A DNA stretch of 64,000 nucleotides. Source: Bradyrhizobium sp. AZCC 1693 (GTDB taxonomy: Bacteria; Pseudomonadota; Alphaproteobacteria; Rhizobiales; Xanthobacteraceae). The notes under the pieces were generated by a model, which saw nothing but the letters and a program-made list of their open reading frames with translations, did not search any database and was not told the DNA's origin. The position numbers were made by a program, and so were the translations under genes. Within the stretch, counting starts at the first letter, position 1; every line of letters begins with the position of its first letter. The stretch covers positions 3,782,001-3,846,000 of the forward strand of contig NZ_JAZHSD010000001.1 in the NCBI RefSeq assembly GCF_036924745.1, read 5' to 3'. Below are positions 32,690 to 43,115 of the stretch, piece after piece.

Positions 32690-34000
32690 ATGAACCGCGA
32701 CAGATATGACCTCCTGCTGACCACCGCCTCGGACCGCGCTGCGGCGCATTACCGCGACGGCGTCGACTGCATGCTGTCGGCGTGGCATGGCGCCGAGGAC
32801 GCCTTCGACAAGGCGATTGCGGAAGATCCGGGCTTTGCGCTGGCGCATATCGGGCGCGCCCGCCTCCATCAGCTCAACATGGAAGGCGGCAAGGCGCGCG
32901 CCATGGCGGCGCAGGCCCGGGAGCTCGCCGCCGGCGCGAGCCAGCGCGAAAAAAGCCATGTCGAGATCATGGCCGCCGTGATCGAGAGCAAGCCGAAAGT
33001 CGCCGTGACCGGCGCGGAGGCGCATCTGGACGAATATCCGCGCGACGCGCAGGTGCTGTCGATGCTGCTCGGCGCGTTCGGCCTCTACGCCTTCTCGGGC
33101 CGTCCCGACCACGATGCCGCCAAGCTCGCGATCTGCGAACGCCACGCGCACCATTATGGCGAGGACTGGTGGTTTGTCAGTTACCTCGGCTGGTCGCACA
33201 CCGAGGCGGGTAATCTCTCCACCGGCCGGACACTTTCCGAGCACGCAATGGCGCTGCGTGCGGAAAACGCCAACGCCGCGCATGGCCTCTCGCATGCGAT
33301 GTTCGAGCAAGGCGACATGGCGGTGGGCCGCAAATTTCTCGCGCAATGGATGCCCTCGCATGATCGCAAGAGCTTCCTGCATGGGCATCTTGCCTGGCAC
33401 GTCGCGCTGACCAACCTCGACGAAGGCGACCTGGATGGTGCGCTTGCGGTCTACGAACAGCATATCAAGCCGGCAGGCCGTCCCTATCCGCCGCTGAACA
33501 TCTTTACCGACGGCGCCTCGCTGCTGTGGCGGTTGTCGCTGGCCGGCCAAACGGGGCTGGAGCCGCATTGGCGGGAGATTGCGGCCTATGGCGAGAAATA
33601 TTTTCCACAAGCCGGAGCGCACTTCGCCGACATGCATTTTGCACTGGCCGCAGCAATGACAGGCGGTGATGCGCTGGACACGCGACTGGCCCAACTCGAG
33701 GCGCGCGCGGCCGACGGCAAGCTGGCGCCGGGCGGCAGCGCGATCGAGCTCTGTCGCGGCATCCGCGCGTTTGCGGCAGGTGACAATGACGGCGCGGTAC
33801 GCCTGCTCGAGCCTGCGATTTCCGAACTGACGCGGATCGGCGGCAGCCACGCCCAGCGCCAGCTTTGGGAAGACACGCTGATCGTCGCCTATATGCGCGC
33901 CGGTCACGGCGACAAGGCCGCCCGGCGCATCTCGGCACGGCTCGACCGCAGGCCTTCGGCGCGCGACGAGGCCTGGTCGCGGCAGGCGCAGCGAAACTGA
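32690..34000 (+). CDS. TPR repeat protein
   Basis: A 436-residue, almost entirely helical protein without signal peptide or membrane segments. TPR-like repeats are visible, for example GAEDAFDKAIAEDPGFALAHIGRARLHQ near residue 30. Histidine pairs such as HAHHYGEDWWF, and the overall length, resemble the TPR proteins of the 38-like family in rhizobia. I set the ATG at MNRDRYDLLL; the open frame extends 150 bp upstream into the previous gene, but without protein features. Probably an interaction scaffold. Confidence 0.75.
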   Translation: MNRDRYDLLLTTASDRAAAHYRDGVDCMLSAWHGAEDAFDKAIAEDPGFALAHIGRARLHQLNMEGGKARAMAAQARELAAGASQREKSHVEIMAAVIESKPKVAVTGAEAHLDEYPRDAQVLSMLLGAFGLYAFSGRPDHDAAKLAICERHAHHYGEDWWFVSYLGWSHTEAGNLSTGRTLSEHAMALRAENANAAHGLSHAMFEQGDMAVGRKFLAQWMPSHDRKSFLHGHLAWHVALTNLDEGDLDGALAVYEQHIKPAGRPYPPLNIFTDGASLLWRLSLAGQTGLEPHWREIAAYGEKYFPQAGAHFADMHFALAAAMTGGDALDTRLAQLEARAADGKLAPGGSAIELCRGIRAFAAGDNDGAVRLLEPAISELTRIGGSHAQRQLWEDTLIVAYMRAGHGDKAARRISARLDRRPSARDEAWSRQAQRN

Positions 34001-34014
34001 AGTCGTCCGTGGGA

Positions 34015-35031
34015 TCAGCTACGACGCTCGACGGCAAACACCTCGATCGCGGCCGCCCGGCCACGCAAGCGCGCCTCCCCCAGCGGTTCGACCGCGAAAG
34101 CCGGCTTGAGCTTCATATGGCGCAACAGGTCGGAAGACACCAGCAAATTCCGGCCGACCTCCTTGCAGTGCTCCTGCAGCCGCGCCGTCACGTTCACGGT
34201 ATCGCCGAAATAGGCAAGCTGGCGGCGCGAGCTGCCGCACTCGCTGATCACCATGTGACCGGCATGCAGGCCAGCCCGGAAGTTCGGCACCATGCCGAAC
34301 TCCTGACGGTAAGACTCCGCTCGTTCCGCGATGATGTCGGCAATCGTGAAGAAGCAGTCGATGCAGCGTCCGCCCGCGATCCTGTCGTCGAGCGGCCACG
34401 TCACGATGACCTCATCGCCGACATAGGCGTGAACCTCGCCACCGTGCGCGACGATTGCGCCGTCGATGTCGAAGAAGAACCGGGTGAGCAGGCCCTGCAC
34501 GCGCAATTCTCCCATCGCCTCGGCGAGCGAGGTCGAGCCTGCAAGGTCAAGGAACATCAACACGCGCGCTTCCCGCACCGGGCTTCGGTAGCGCCCGAGC
34601 GCTATATTGAACAGCACACGGCTGCCGATCAGCCGTGTCAATTCGAAGGCTGACAGGACGAGCAGGGATGCAAAGAAGCTAAACGCAACGACAATGGGCA
34701 ACTGTTCGATCAGCCACTTCGTCTCGATCCATTCCCAGTACAGCGTCATCTGCAAGACCAGCGCCGCGCTCGCAACGACGATGGCCATGGTCGCGGAGCG
34801 CACCGCCAGATCCGCCAGCAGCGGCCATTTGCTGATCCAATCACTTCGTCGCGACGTGAAGTAGAGATGAACGCCCCAGCAGGCCAGCGTTATGCCCATC
34901 CCGTGCAAGCTGCTCCGGAGATAATACGGCAGCGTCCTCTCGATCGGATCATCAATGAAATAGCGATAGACTATTCCCCCGAGCAGACCGAGAATCGCAA
35001 AGAAAACAGTTGGCCTGATCGCGCGCCGCAT
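34015..35031 (-). CDS. Membrane-anchored class III adenylate/guanylate cyclase
   Basis: A 338-residue protein with four to five membrane segments in the first 140 residues and a C-terminal catalytic domain (about 160-335). The domain begins [16 protein letters not shown], where D is the first metal ligand, continues with [17 protein letters not shown] for the second metal aspartate, and has [13 protein letters not shown] with the transition-state asparagine region. It should make cAMP (or cGMP) at the membrane. The start is the ATG giving [10 protein letters not shown]. The glpD stop is 12 bp upstream, so it is co-transcribed with glpD. Confidence 0.85.
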   Translation of the reverse strand: MRRAIRPTVFFAILGLLGGIVYRYFIDDPIERTLPYYLRSSLHGMGITLACWGVHLYFTSRRSDWISKWPLLADLAVRSATMAIVVASAALVLQMTLYWEWIETKWLIEQLPIVVAFSFFASLLVLSAFELTRLIGSRVLFNIALGRYRSPVREARVLMFLDLAGSTSLAEAMGELRVQGLLTRFFFDIDGAIVAHGGEVHAYVGDEVIVTWPLDDRIAGGRCIDCFFTIADIIAERAESYRQEFGMVPNFRAGLHAGHMVISECGSSRRQLAYFGDTVNVTARLQEHCKEVGRNLLVSSDLLRHMKLKPAFAVEPLGEARLRGRAAAIEVFAVERRS

Positions 35032-35042
35032 GTCCGATCCAT

Positions 35043-36512
35043 TCACACCGATGCCGCCATAAAGGTTGCCAGCGCCTCGCGATCGGCCGGCTGCATGGTG
35101 AGGCCGAGCTTGGTGCGCCGCCACAGGATGTCGTCCGGAAAACGCGCCCATTCCTTACTCATGAGATAGCGTACTTCGGCGCCCGTCAATTCCAGCCCAA
35201 AGGCTGGGCCAAGGTCGCCGCGCGCCTTGGCGTCGCCGAGGATAACCTTGGCATTCGAGCCATAGGCGGCGACCAGACGCCGCGCTTGATCCTCGCCGAG
35301 AAACCGCCAGCGGTCGCGTATTTCGTCGACTTCGTTATCGAAACTGTCCCACGCAAAATCGCCGCCGGGCAGCGGCGCCTTCGCGGTCCAGCGCGACGAC
35401 ATCGGATAGAACGGCGTCAGCTTCGATACCGCCCGCTCCGCGCGCAGCCGCGAGGTCGTAACGTCGCCGCCGAAAACCGTGACCAATGGCGCCTTGCCGC
35501 GCCCATGATCGAGCGTTATCGCTCCGTCGCGCTGATGCCGCCCGCTAGATGGAGCCGGCACCGTGTTGGCCCCGGAAAGCGTGCGCACCACGTCAACCGT
35601 CTCGATCCGCTCGCGGAAATAGCGGTTCGCCGCATCGCAGAGATAGGCGACGTCGCCAGCCGCCATCGCGACGATGGCGGGATCGCCCTTGAAGGCATGG
35701 CTGGCGGTGCCGATCAGGGTAAAATCGCGCTCATAGGGGCTTGCGAAAATCAGCCGTCCGTCGCTGTTCTGGAACACATAGACGTTGTCGCTGTCGAACA
35801 GGCGGCGGACGACGATCTGGTCCATCTGTACGGCGGCCACCTTCGGCGGCGGCACGCGCAACACCGTCTCGGCGACGGACGGCGTCCACGCACCGGTGGC
35901 GTTGGCGACCGCCCGTGCCGTGACGATCTGGCGAAAGCCGCGATCGATCGTCACCAGCCGCCATTCCTTGCCACGTTCGGCCCGGGTGCAGCGTGCGCCG
36001 GTGCGGATCACCGCGCCGCGCGCCGCGGCATCGACGGCGGTGAGAACCACCAGCCGGGAATCGTCCACGACGCAGTCGGAATACTCAAAGGCGGTACCGA
36101 ACGGCCGTTTCAGCGCGTTGCCGACGGGATGATGGGTGACGTCGACGGTCGCCGAGGCCGGCAGACCGTTGCGCGAGGCCAGCCGGTCATACAACAGGAG
36201 CCATGAGCGCAACTGCCAGACGGGACGTTCGTCCGAATGGGCTGGAATCGCAAACCGCATCGGGCGCACCAGATGCGGCGCAATCCTGAGCCAGACGTCG
36301 CGCTCGACAAGCGCCGAACGGACGCGAAGGAAATGCCGGCGCTCCAGCCCGGCGAGATCGCCATGGATCAGCCGCGGCGAGGCCGAGGAGGCGCCCGCGC
36401 CGAGATCGCCCTGCTCCAGCAGGATCACGCGCAAGCCGCGTCCGGCGGCGTCGCGCGCGATGCTGACGCCGTTCAATCCGCCGCCAATGATCGCGAGATC
36501 GTAGTCCGCCAT
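35043..36512 (-). CDS. glpD: FAD-dependent glycerol-3-phosphate dehydrogenase
   Basis: A 489-residue flavoenzyme. The dinucleotide-binding motif is [19 protein letters not shown] (residues 8-26), then [14 protein letters not shown] typical of GlpD, and the C-terminal domain contains [13 protein letters not shown]. It oxidises glycerol 3-phosphate to dihydroxyacetone phosphate at the inner membrane and feeds electrons to quinone. The length fits GlpD (about 500). It stands without other glp genes nearby and is followed by a cyclase gene. Confidence 0.92.
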   Translation of the reverse strand: MADYDLAIIGGGLNGVSIARDAAGRGLRVILLEQGDLGAGASSASPRLIHGDLAGLERRHFLRVRSALVERDVWLRIAPHLVRPMRFAIPAHSDERPVWQLRSWLLLYDRLASRNGLPASATVDVTHHPVGNALKRPFGTAFEYSDCVVDDSRLVVLTAVDAAARGAVIRTGARCTRAERGKEWRLVTIDRGFRQIVTARAVANATGAWTPSVAETVLRVPPPKVAAVQMDQIVVRRLFDSDNVYVFQNSDGRLIFASPYERDFTLIGTASHAFKGDPAIVAMAAGDVAYLCDAANRYFRERIETVDVVRTLSGANTVPAPSSGRHQRDGAITLDHGRGKAPLVTVFGGDVTTSRLRAERAVSKLTPFYPMSSRWTAKAPLPGGDFAWDSFDNEVDEIRDRWRFLGEDQARRLVAAYGSNAKVILGDAKARGDLGPAFGLELTGAEVRYLMSKEWARFPDDILWRRTKLGLTMQPADREALATFMAASV

Positions 36513-36552
36513 ACGCCAAGGCTACTGGTGAGAATCTGATCTCACTACACTA

Positions 36553-36597
36553 GGGCATGATGGCCAAAAGTGGATGTCGTTCCCTGAAATCAGGCGC
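36553..36597. repeat. Degenerate GAGCATGATC-type repeat
   Basis: GGGCATGATGGCCAAAAGTGG followed by a decayed inverted partner (GAAATCAGGCGC) looks like an eroded copy of the element at 41110-41168. It overlaps the stop codon of the PAS-GGDEF-EAL gene. Weak similarity. Confidence 0.4.
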
Positions 36598-39295
36598 TGG
36601 CGAGTTTGCGCGCGGCTTCGACGTTGTTTGCGGCGCTGCGGCCAACCAGCGCGTCGTAGTGCCCGATCGGCTGGGGCTTGCCGAGGAAATAGCCCTGCAC
36701 CGCGTCGCAGCCCTCGTCCGCGAGGAAGCTGAGCTGTTCCTGGGTCTCCACGCCTTCGGCAACGATCGACATTTCGAGGCCGTGACCGAGATCGATGACG
36801 GCGCGGACGATCGCCGCCGACTGCGGGTTGCGGCCGAGATTCATGACGAAGGCGCGGTCGATCTTGATCTTGTCGAACGGGAACGCCTGCAGATAGCTCA
36901 GCGAGGAATAGCCGGAACCGAAATCGTCCATCGAGATGCGGACGCCGAGCGCCTTCAGCCGCCGCAGCAGCGCAAGGCCGCGGTCGAAATCCTCGATCAG
37001 CACGCCTTCGGTGATTTCAAGCTCGAGCCGGTCGGGCGCCAGCCCCGTTTCGAGCAGGATCGAATGCACCAGGCTGACCACGTCGCCGTGCATGAACTGC
37101 GCCGGCGACAGGTTGACGGCGATCTGCATAGGTACCGGCCAGGAGGCGGCCTCCCGGCAGGCTTCGCGCAAGATCCAGACGCCCATTTCGACGATCAGGC
37201 CGCTTTCTTCCGCCAATGGGATGAACTCGCCCGGCGACACGAAGCCGCGCACCGGATGCATCCAGCGCGCCAGCGCCTCAAAGCCGATGATCTTGCTGGC
37301 TGCGACCGTTGCGCCCGACGCGGCCTGCGGCTGATAGTGCAACGACAATTCGCCGTTCCTGATCGCCATCGAGAGATCCTGATGCAGCACGCGGCGATCA
37401 CGGATCTGCTGGTCCATCTCCGGCTCGAAGATGCTGATCGAGCCGCGCGACTTCTGTTTGGCGCGGAACAGCGCCGCGCCGGAATTGGCAAGCAGCGAGG
37501 CGGCATCGGAACCGTTGTGCGGAAATACCGAGATGCCGGTGGTGACGCCGGTGCGCACCGACTTGCCATCGATCACGAATTCGTCCGACAGCGTTTGCGC
37601 GAGTTTTTCGGCGAGCGCCTTGCCCGCCTCCGGCTGCTTGCCGTCGATGATCAGGCCGAACTCGTCGCCCGACAGCCGGGCCACCACGCCGCCACGGGCG
37701 CAGGCCTGGATGCGGCCCGCAACCTCGATCAGGAGCTTGTCGCCCATGGCGTGGCCGAACACGTCGTTGATTTCCTTCAGGCCGTCGAGGTCGACGCACA
37801 GCACGGCAAATTCCTCGTCGGTGCCGGCGCAGGCCTCGATCATCTGCGCCAGCGCCTGCAGGAAGGCGGCGCGGTTCGGCAGGTCGGTCAGGCCGTCATG
37901 ATAGGCCATGTGGGCCATCCGCGATTCGGTCTGGCGGCGGTCGGTGACGTCCTCGTGGGTCTTGATCAGATATTGCGGCTCGCCGGCCTCGTCGAGAACA
38001 GTCATGCGGCGGGTCAGGAACAGCCGCAGCCCGTCCTTGGTCGAGATCGGATGCTCTTCGGTGAGCAGGCTGCGTTTCTTGATCGCGGCCTCGTCGCGCG
38101 CGATGATCAATTTGGCTTCGCGCGGATTGAAGATGTCGGCGGCGGTCAGGCCGGTGGCGTCCTCGCGGCGGCGGTTGAGAATGGTCTCGGCGCTGCGGTT
38201 GGCGAGCAGATACCGCCCGTCGCTGACGCGCTCCACGATCAGCGACACCGGGATGTTGTCGACCACCAGTTCGAGGAATTTCTTGGTGTTTTCGAGTTCG
38301 CGCGACAGCGACCGCCGATCGGTGACGTCGTCGAACAGCGCGATCAGGAATTCAGGCTTGTTGTTCTCGTTGCGCGCGACCACGCGATTGGAGGACAGAA
38401 CGCGCTCGTCGTCGCCCCGTTCGACGGAATATTCACTGCGGTGATAGCCTTCCGGCGCCGTTAACGCCGCCTGGTCCGCCGTCTCGATGCTCTTCGCGGT
38501 TTCGGGCCGGAAGATTTCGTCGGCGCGCTTGCCGATGATGTGGTCGCGGGAGAAGCGCGAGAATCGCTCGAACGCGCGATTGGCGAAGATATAGCGGCCG
38601 TCGTCGATGTTCTTGGCGGCGACGCAGACCGGAACGTTGTCGAGCACCGATTCCAGAAATTTGGTGGTCGATGCCAGTTTGCGCGACAGCTGGCGCTGCT
38701 CCGTGCAATCCTCGTGCGTTCCGATCGTCCCGCCATTGGGCAGGTTGAAGATCTTCGAAAGCACCGATCGCCCGCCCGGCAGTTCGGTGACGACGCCTTC
38801 CGGGCGGCGGGCAAGCTTGCTGAACTCCTCGACGGTGAGATTGAGCAGGCCCCGTCCGCGGCGCAGTTCGAGCAGTTCGCGGCCGGTCATGGAGCTCGAA
38901 ATCTCGGCGCGGCTGAGCCCGTACATTTCGAGAAAGCGGTCGTTGCAGAAGACCACGCGGTTTTGCGCGTTGGTCATCATCACGCCCTGGTTGAGCGTAT
39001 TGAGCGCCGAGCTGATGAATGCGCTGCGCTGCAATTGGGCGCTCTTGGCCCCGCGCAACGCCGTCAGTGCCCAGATCCCGATCGCAACCAGGAAGGAAAC
39101 GACGGCGATGCCCCCGAGCAGGAGCTCCCACACCAGATTGGGATCCAATTCGCCGATATAGCTCGCCGGGGCAAAGCCCGCGGAAGGCGCGGCAGCCCAC
39201 GCAAGTCCGCACGGCGCCGCAAGGGCGAGCAGACAGACGAGGGCCTGCGCCGGAATCGAATTCTTCCGTCCTGCCTGCCGGTTCCTGTCAGCCAT
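36590..39295 (-). CDS. PAS-GGDEF-EAL signalling protein (c-di-GMP turnover)
   Basis: A 901-residue protein: an N-terminal signal/anchor (about 14-35), a second membrane segment (about 52-76), three PAS-like domains (about 95-460), GGDEF (about 470-625) and EAL (about 645-890). The cyclase motif reads SGDEF rather than GGDEF (RLSGDEFGLII), so cyclase activity may be weak or absent. The phosphodiesterase residues look intact: FEALARW, MDDFGSGYSS and EGVET. So c-di-GMP breakdown is the better guess. It stands alone on the minus strand. Confidence 0.92.
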   Translation of the reverse strand: MADRNRQAGRKNSIPAQALVCLLALAAPCGLAWAAAPSAGFAPASYIGELDPNLVWELLLGGIAVVSFLVAIGIWALTALRGAKSAQLQRSAFISSALNTLNQGVMMTNAQNRVVFCNDRFLEMYGLSRAEISSSMTGRELLELRRGRGLLNLTVEEFSKLARRPEGVVTELPGGRSVLSKIFNLPNGGTIGTHEDCTEQRQLSRKLASTTKFLESVLDNVPVCVAAKNIDDGRYIFANRAFERFSRFSRDHIIGKRADEIFRPETAKSIETADQAALTAPEGYHRSEYSVERGDDERVLSSNRVVARNENNKPEFLIALFDDVTDRRSLSRELENTKKFLELVVDNIPVSLIVERVSDGRYLLANRSAETILNRRREDATGLTAADIFNPREAKLIIARDEAAIKKRSLLTEEHPISTKDGLRLFLTRRMTVLDEAGEPQYLIKTHEDVTDRRQTESRMAHMAYHDGLTDLPNRAAFLQALAQMIEACAGTDEEFAVLCVDLDGLKEINDVFGHAMGDKLLIEVAGRIQACARGGVVARLSGDEFGLIIDGKQPEAGKALAEKLAQTLSDEFVIDGKSVRTGVTTGISVFPHNGSDAASLLANSGAALFRAKQKSRGSISIFEPEMDQQIRDRRVLHQDLSMAIRNGELSLHYQPQAASGATVAASKIIGFEALARWMHPVRGFVSPGEFIPLAEESGLIVEMGVWILREACREAASWPVPMQIAVNLSPAQFMHGDVVSLVHSILLETGLAPDRLELEITEGVLIEDFDRGLALLRRLKALGVRISMDDFGSGYSSLSYLQAFPFDKIKIDRAFVMNLGRNPQSAAIVRAVIDLGHGLEMSIVAEGVETQEQLSFLADEGCDAVQGYFLGKPQPIGHYDALVGRSAANNVEAARKLASA

Positions 39296-39553
39296 TACCC
39301 ACCCGAGGTTTGCGGGCGGAGTGTCTGGCTTGACGGGTTTGGATCGGGTAAATGACTACCCCTGCAATTCTAAAATGCGACCCAAATTACGGCAATTGGC
39401 CTGACATGATTAATGCTTCACTAACGGGACTGCGTTCGAGGCGTATTTCGAGCCGAACCAACGGGTTGTTTGACTGCTCCGGCGGACGAAACGACGATTG
39501 CCGAGCGTGGCAAGCGCCGATCTCCACGCCGGACTCTCAGGTCCGAAGCTGAC

Positions 39554-40657
39554 ATGGACAAAGTCGATTGCGTCATCGTCGGAGCGGGGGTGGTCGGGCT
39601 TGCGATCGCGCGACGGCTGGCCCAGGCGGGCCGCGAAGTAATCGTGCTCGAGGCCACTGAGGGCATTGGCACCATCACCTCCTCCCGCAACAGCGAGGTG
39701 ATCCACGCCGGCATCTATTACCGCGCCGGCAGCCTGATGGCGCAGATGTGCGTGAGCGGCAAGCGTGCGCTTTACCAGTATTGCCGCGACCACGGCATTC
39801 CCCATCGCAATTGCGGCAAGTTGATCGTGGCGACGACACCAGGCGAAACCGAAAAACTGCAGTCGATCCGGGCGCATGCCGAAGCCAATGGCGTCGACGA
39901 TCTGCAGTTGCTGACGGGCGAGGCGGCACGGGCGCTGGAGCCGGCGTTGAACTGCGATGCGGCCCTGCTCTCGCCGTCCACCGGCATCATCGACAGCCAC
40001 GCCTACATGCTGGCGCTGCGGGGCGATGCGGAGGAAGCGGGCGCAGCTTACGCATTCCATACGCCACTGTTGCACGCCCGGGCCGCCGCCGGCCGGATCG
40101 AAATCGAAGCCGGCGGCGAAGCGCCGATGACGCTTGCATGCAACCTGCTCGTCAACGCGGCGGGGTTGGGCGCTCCCGCATTGGCGCGCAGCATCGAAGG
40201 CATGCCGATCGGGCTGATTCCCTGCGCCTATCTGGCCAAGGGCAATTATTTCAGCTGCAGCGCGCGGGCCCCATTTTCACACCTGATCTATCCGGTGCCG
40301 GAGCCCGGCGGGTTGGGCGTGCACCTGACGCTCGACATGGCGGGACAGGCCCGTTTCGGCCCCGACGTGGAATGGGTCGAGAGCATCGACTATGCGGTGG
40401 ATCCGGCCCGTGCCGAACGATTCTATCCGGCGATCCGGCGCTACTGGCCGACGCTGCCAGACGGCGCGCTGATGCCGAGCTATTCCGGAATCCGGCCGAA
40501 GATCGTGCCGCCGGCCGTCGCTACCCAGGATTTTCTGATTCAGGGCCCAGCCGATCACGGCGTCGCCGGACTGATCAATCTGTTCGGTATCGAATCGCCA
40601 GGACTGACGTCATCGCTCGCGATCGCCGATCATGTCGGCGCGCTGGCGGCGAAATAA
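39554..40657 (+). CDS. FAD-dependent oxidoreductase, L-2-hydroxyglutarate oxidase-like
   Basis: A 367-residue flavoprotein of the DAO family. The FAD motif GAGVVG lies at residues 10-15, followed by [15 protein letters not shown], the segment typical of LhgO-like enzymes, and a C-terminal GIRPKIV plus the second FAD contact in [15 protein letters not shown] chose the ATG giving [10 protein letters not shown]; the upstream part of the frame has no family similarity. It probably oxidises a 2-hydroxyacid. Confidence 0.9.
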   Translation: MDKVDCVIVGAGVVGLAIARRLAQAGREVIVLEATEGIGTITSSRNSEVIHAGIYYRAGSLMAQMCVSGKRALYQYCRDHGIPHRNCGKLIVATTPGETEKLQSIRAHAEANGVDDLQLLTGEAARALEPALNCDAALLSPSTGIIDSHAYMLALRGDAEEAGAAYAFHTPLLHARAAAGRIEIEAGGEAPMTLACNLLVNAAGLGAPALARSIEGMPIGLIPCAYLAKGNYFSCSARAPFSHLIYPVPEPGGLGVHLTLDMAGQARFGPDVEWVESIDYAVDPARAERFYPAIRRYWPTLPDGALMPSYSGIRPKIVPPAVATQDFLIQGPADHGVAGLINLFGIESPGLTSSLAIADHVGALAAK

Positions 40658-40734
40658 CAAGCCGCGCGCGGACGAATGAGCGCATCGGCGCCCATCCGGT
40701 CGCGGAGGGAATTTTCGATACTTTGCTGGACTGA

Positions 40735-40920
40735 TTAGTGGAGAGTTTCTTCGGCGGTCTGCTTCAACCGCTCGATCTCATCCTTGACCATCAACTTGCG
40801 GCGCTTCAACTCGACAATTTGCAGGTCGTCTGTGGAAAGGTGCACGAGCGCTTCGTGCAATTCATTCTCGAGGATCTTGTGTTTACGTTCAAGTTCAACA
40901 AGATGCGCCTGTAGTGCCAT
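40735..40920 (-). CDS. YdcH/DUF465 family small protein
   Basis: A 61-residue all-helical protein beginning MALQAHLVELERKHKILE. The heptad pattern and the ELKRRKLMVKDEIERL segment are the DUF465 signature, a two-helix coiled coil of unknown function. A GAGGAG ribosome-binding site supports the start. Another member of the family lies on the opposite strand at 41266-41472. Confidence 0.9.
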   Translation of the reverse strand: MALQAHLVELERKHKILENELHEALVHLSTDDLQIVELKRRKLMVKDEIERLKQTAEETLH

Positions 40921-41265
40921 ACGAAATCTCCTCGGTGGGTGAACCCAGATTCGATCCGGACGCGGGAGTGTACACCAGACCGCGAATCTGTCGATGGGTA
41001 TCCAGAATCGCGCCTGTCATATTTTCGGATTTATCTGTAACCAATCGTGAGTATGGGAACCCGATCAGCTTGCGGACCGGCCTCGCAGGGACGATATTCA
41101 CTGCCAGCCTTGAGCATGATCATGATCCGGAAAAGTGGGTGCCGATTTTCCGGGAAGATCAGGCTCAAATCAAACAGATAGAGCGGGATGACAATTCGAA
41201 GAAAAGTCATCACGCTATAGGATAATCCGTTCACAACCTCATCGCGCTTTCAGCTAACGTACACC
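40921..41265. other. Intergenic between two divergent DUF465 genes
   Basis: No gene visible. It holds the foldback element at 41110-41168 described separately. Otherwise I see nothing. Confidence 0.5.
41110..41168. repeat. GAGCATGATC-type dispersed foldback repeat
   Basis: TTGAGCATGATC at the left pairs with GATCAGGCTCAA at the right (one mismatch), and an inner CCGGAAAA/TTTTCCGG stem lies within. I remember this repeat as very common in Rhizobiales intergenic DNA. It lies in the spacer between divergent DUF465 genes. Confidence 0.8.
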
Positions 41266-41472
41266 ATGACCGACGATGATGAGCGCGAGCTTGAAAACGA
41301 GCTCGCCCGGCTGCAGCAGGAGCATCGTGATCTCGATGCGGCGATCGACGCGCTGCATCAGTCGCCGGCGCCGGACTTGCTTCGGCTGCAGCGGCTGAAG
41401 AAACGCAAACTGCAATTGCGCGACCGCATCGCCTTCATCGAAGACCAGATCACGCCCGATATCATCGCCTGA
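41266..41472 (+). CDS. YdcH/DUF465 family small protein
   Basis: A 68-residue coiled-coil protein: MTDDDERELENELARLQ, then DLLRLQRLKKRKLQLRDRI. It shares the helix-turn-helix hairpin and basic RLKKRKL core with its divergent neighbour. Function unknown. No strong ribosome-binding site; the ATG follows CTAACGTACACC. Confidence 0.87.
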   Translation: MTDDDERELENELARLQQEHRDLDAAIDALHQSPAPDLLRLQRLKKRKLQLRDRIAFIEDQITPDIIA

Positions 41473-41680
41473 TTGTTGCGCTTGCCTGGCTCGGCCATCG
41501 GCTCGCGAAAGCGTCCGTTTTCCGGCAGATCTTTTCCCCGACATCCACACAGCCCGGCCTCGCGAAGAATCTTGCCGGGCGGCCGACCGAAAAACCGGTT
41601 TCCGGTTGGCGGATGCGACTTGACTCTTCTAGAACAAAAAGAGAACATGCCGTCTTGCCGCCAGCCTCGGGAGTCCCGCC

Positions 41681-41893
41681 ATGTCCGTCACCTCGCCCCT
41701 GCCCGACAACAACCGCTACGAGCAGGCCTGCGACCAGGCCATCGCGATGTGCGACGGCAATCTCCGCTCGACCATCAAGGCGCTGATCATGGCGAACGAG
41801 TATCTGGAAACCGAACTGGAGGAATTGCAGGCGGCAATCGCCGCCGGCTGTGTGCCGGCGCGAACCTCCCATGCGGAGAGCGACGCTGCCTGA
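41681..41893 (+). CDS. Conserved hypothetical protein (70 aa)
   Basis: A 70-residue acidic helical protein. The central part CDQAIAMCDGNLRSTIKALIMANEYLETELEELQAAI looks like a short three-helix domain. I recognise it as a conserved rhizobial family without a function. A GGGAG site lies 9 bp before the ATG. It is 23 bp before the next small gene on the same strand. Confidence 0.75.
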   Translation: MSVTSPLPDNNRYEQACDQAIAMCDGNLRSTIKALIMANEYLETELEELQAAIAAGCVPARTSHAESDAA

Positions 41894-41916
41894 TCCATCA
41901 AACCCGGAGCGAACCA

Positions 41917-42168
41917 ATGGCCGATGTCACTTATTACGTCGCAATGCCATTCCTGCAGGACGATAGCGGCTCGCCGATGGCGGGAGCCGCGGAAGAATGC
42001 CAGAGCCCGACGACGGCGTTACGGCGCGCCGAGATGATGTCGCGAATGGCCGGCAGCATCGGCGCCGTCGCCTTCAGCCGCAGCGGCGATCCGATGATCG
42101 GCGAATTCGGCGACGCGAAATTGCTGCGCAAGTTCGGCAATGTGCCGGATGATCTCAGCGGGCTGTAG
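41917..42168 (+). CDS. Conserved hypothetical protein (83 aa)
   Basis: An 83-residue protein beginning MADVTYYVAMPFLQ. The CGGAG site before the ATG, and the AVAFSRSGDPMIGEFGDAKLLRKFG C-terminus, suggest a real gene of a conserved rhizobial family with no known function. It is probably co-transcribed with the 70-residue gene before it. Confidence 0.75.
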   Translation: MADVTYYVAMPFLQDDSGSPMAGAAEECQSPTTALRRAEMMSRMAGSIGAVAFSRSGDPMIGEFGDAKLLRKFGNVPDDLSGL

Positions 42169-42280
42169 GCATCGTCGGGATTCGTAAGGTGGGCAAAGCG
42201 CAAACGTGCCCACCATCATGCTCGCCAGAGAGACGTTGGGCACGGCGTAAGAACGCCTTTGCCCACAGATCTCCAGCTCT

Positions 42281-42964
42281 TCACGACGCCTCGTGCCGCC
42301 GCAGCGCCTTGCGCACATACATGGCGCTGTCAGCCGCTTCCAGCGCGCGGCCGGCTTCGGAATGGGTATCGAGAACGGAGACGCCCGCGGAGGCGCCTGC
42401 GGTAATGGTGCGGCCGTCGAAGTCGAAGATGAGGCGATCGATCGCTTCCTCCAGCGCGGCCGCCTTGGCCCTGGCATCGGTCTCGCTGAGATTCCACAAC
42501 AGCAGCGCGAACTCGTCGCCGCCGAGCCGGCCGACCACGTCGGAAGCGCGCACCTGCGCGAGCAACGTCGTGACGATGGCCTTGAGCACCTGGTCGCCTG
42601 CGGCGTGTCCGAAGGCGTCGTTGATCGGCTTCAAGCGATCGACGTCGAGCACGACCAGGGCGCCGCCGGCGCGATAGCGCTTGATGTAGGCAATCGCACG
42701 ATTGAGTTCGCGCTCGAAGCCACGCCGGTTCGGAATACCCAGCAGGAAGTCGGTATCGGCAGAGGCCTGAAGTTCCTCGATCTGCGCCTGCGTCCGGGCC
42801 AGTTGCGCCTTCAGCCGGCGAATCGTCGTCTTGGTGCCGTTGGACACCGCCGGCGGCCGGGATCCCGGCGCGGAAGACCGCCGCGGCGCGCTTTTTCGCC
42901 CGGAAGCCTCGCTTTTGGGGCGTTTTCCGGCCCTGGAGGCGGTCGCCCTGGTTTTCTTGCTCAT
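42281..42964 (-). CDS. GGDEF-domain diguanylate cyclase
   Basis: A 227-residue cytosolic protein. The first 45 residues are basic and disordered, a coiled coil spans about 47-68, and the GGDEF domain covers about 69-220. The active site LGGDEF is intact, and an RASD I-site lies five residues before it, so the enzyme should be active and product-inhibited. An AGGGAAGG site precedes the ATG. There is no membrane anchor or sensor domain. Confidence 0.93.
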   Translation of the reverse strand: MSKKTRATASRAGKRPKSEASGRKSAPRRSSAPGSRPPAVSNGTKTTIRRLKAQLARTQAQIEELQASADTDFLLGIPNRRGFERELNRAIAYIKRYRAGGALVVLDVDRLKPINDAFGHAAGDQVLKAIVTTLLAQVRASDVVGRLGGDEFALLLWNLSETDARAKAAALEEAIDRLIFDFDGRTITAGASAGVSVLDTHSEAGRALEAADSAMYVRKALRRHEAS

Positions 42965-43115
42965 GGCCTTCCCTGTGCAGGCTTGCTTATGAAGGCTTGC
43001 CGGGATTCACCAAGACAGGATAGTCCATTCCTGATCCCTTGCCACGCCTTGGATGAGCCCCGGGCCGACCCTATAATCGGCCTATGTTTCTGGATTCCCG
43101 AACAGAATTGACGAG

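Noticed and set aside
36557..38464. 635-codon plus-strand frame opposite the PAS-GGDEF-EAL gene
   Set aside because: The minus-strand protein has complete domains; the plus-strand translation is rich in R, H, D and Q without any domain, the usual shadow in GC-rich DNA.
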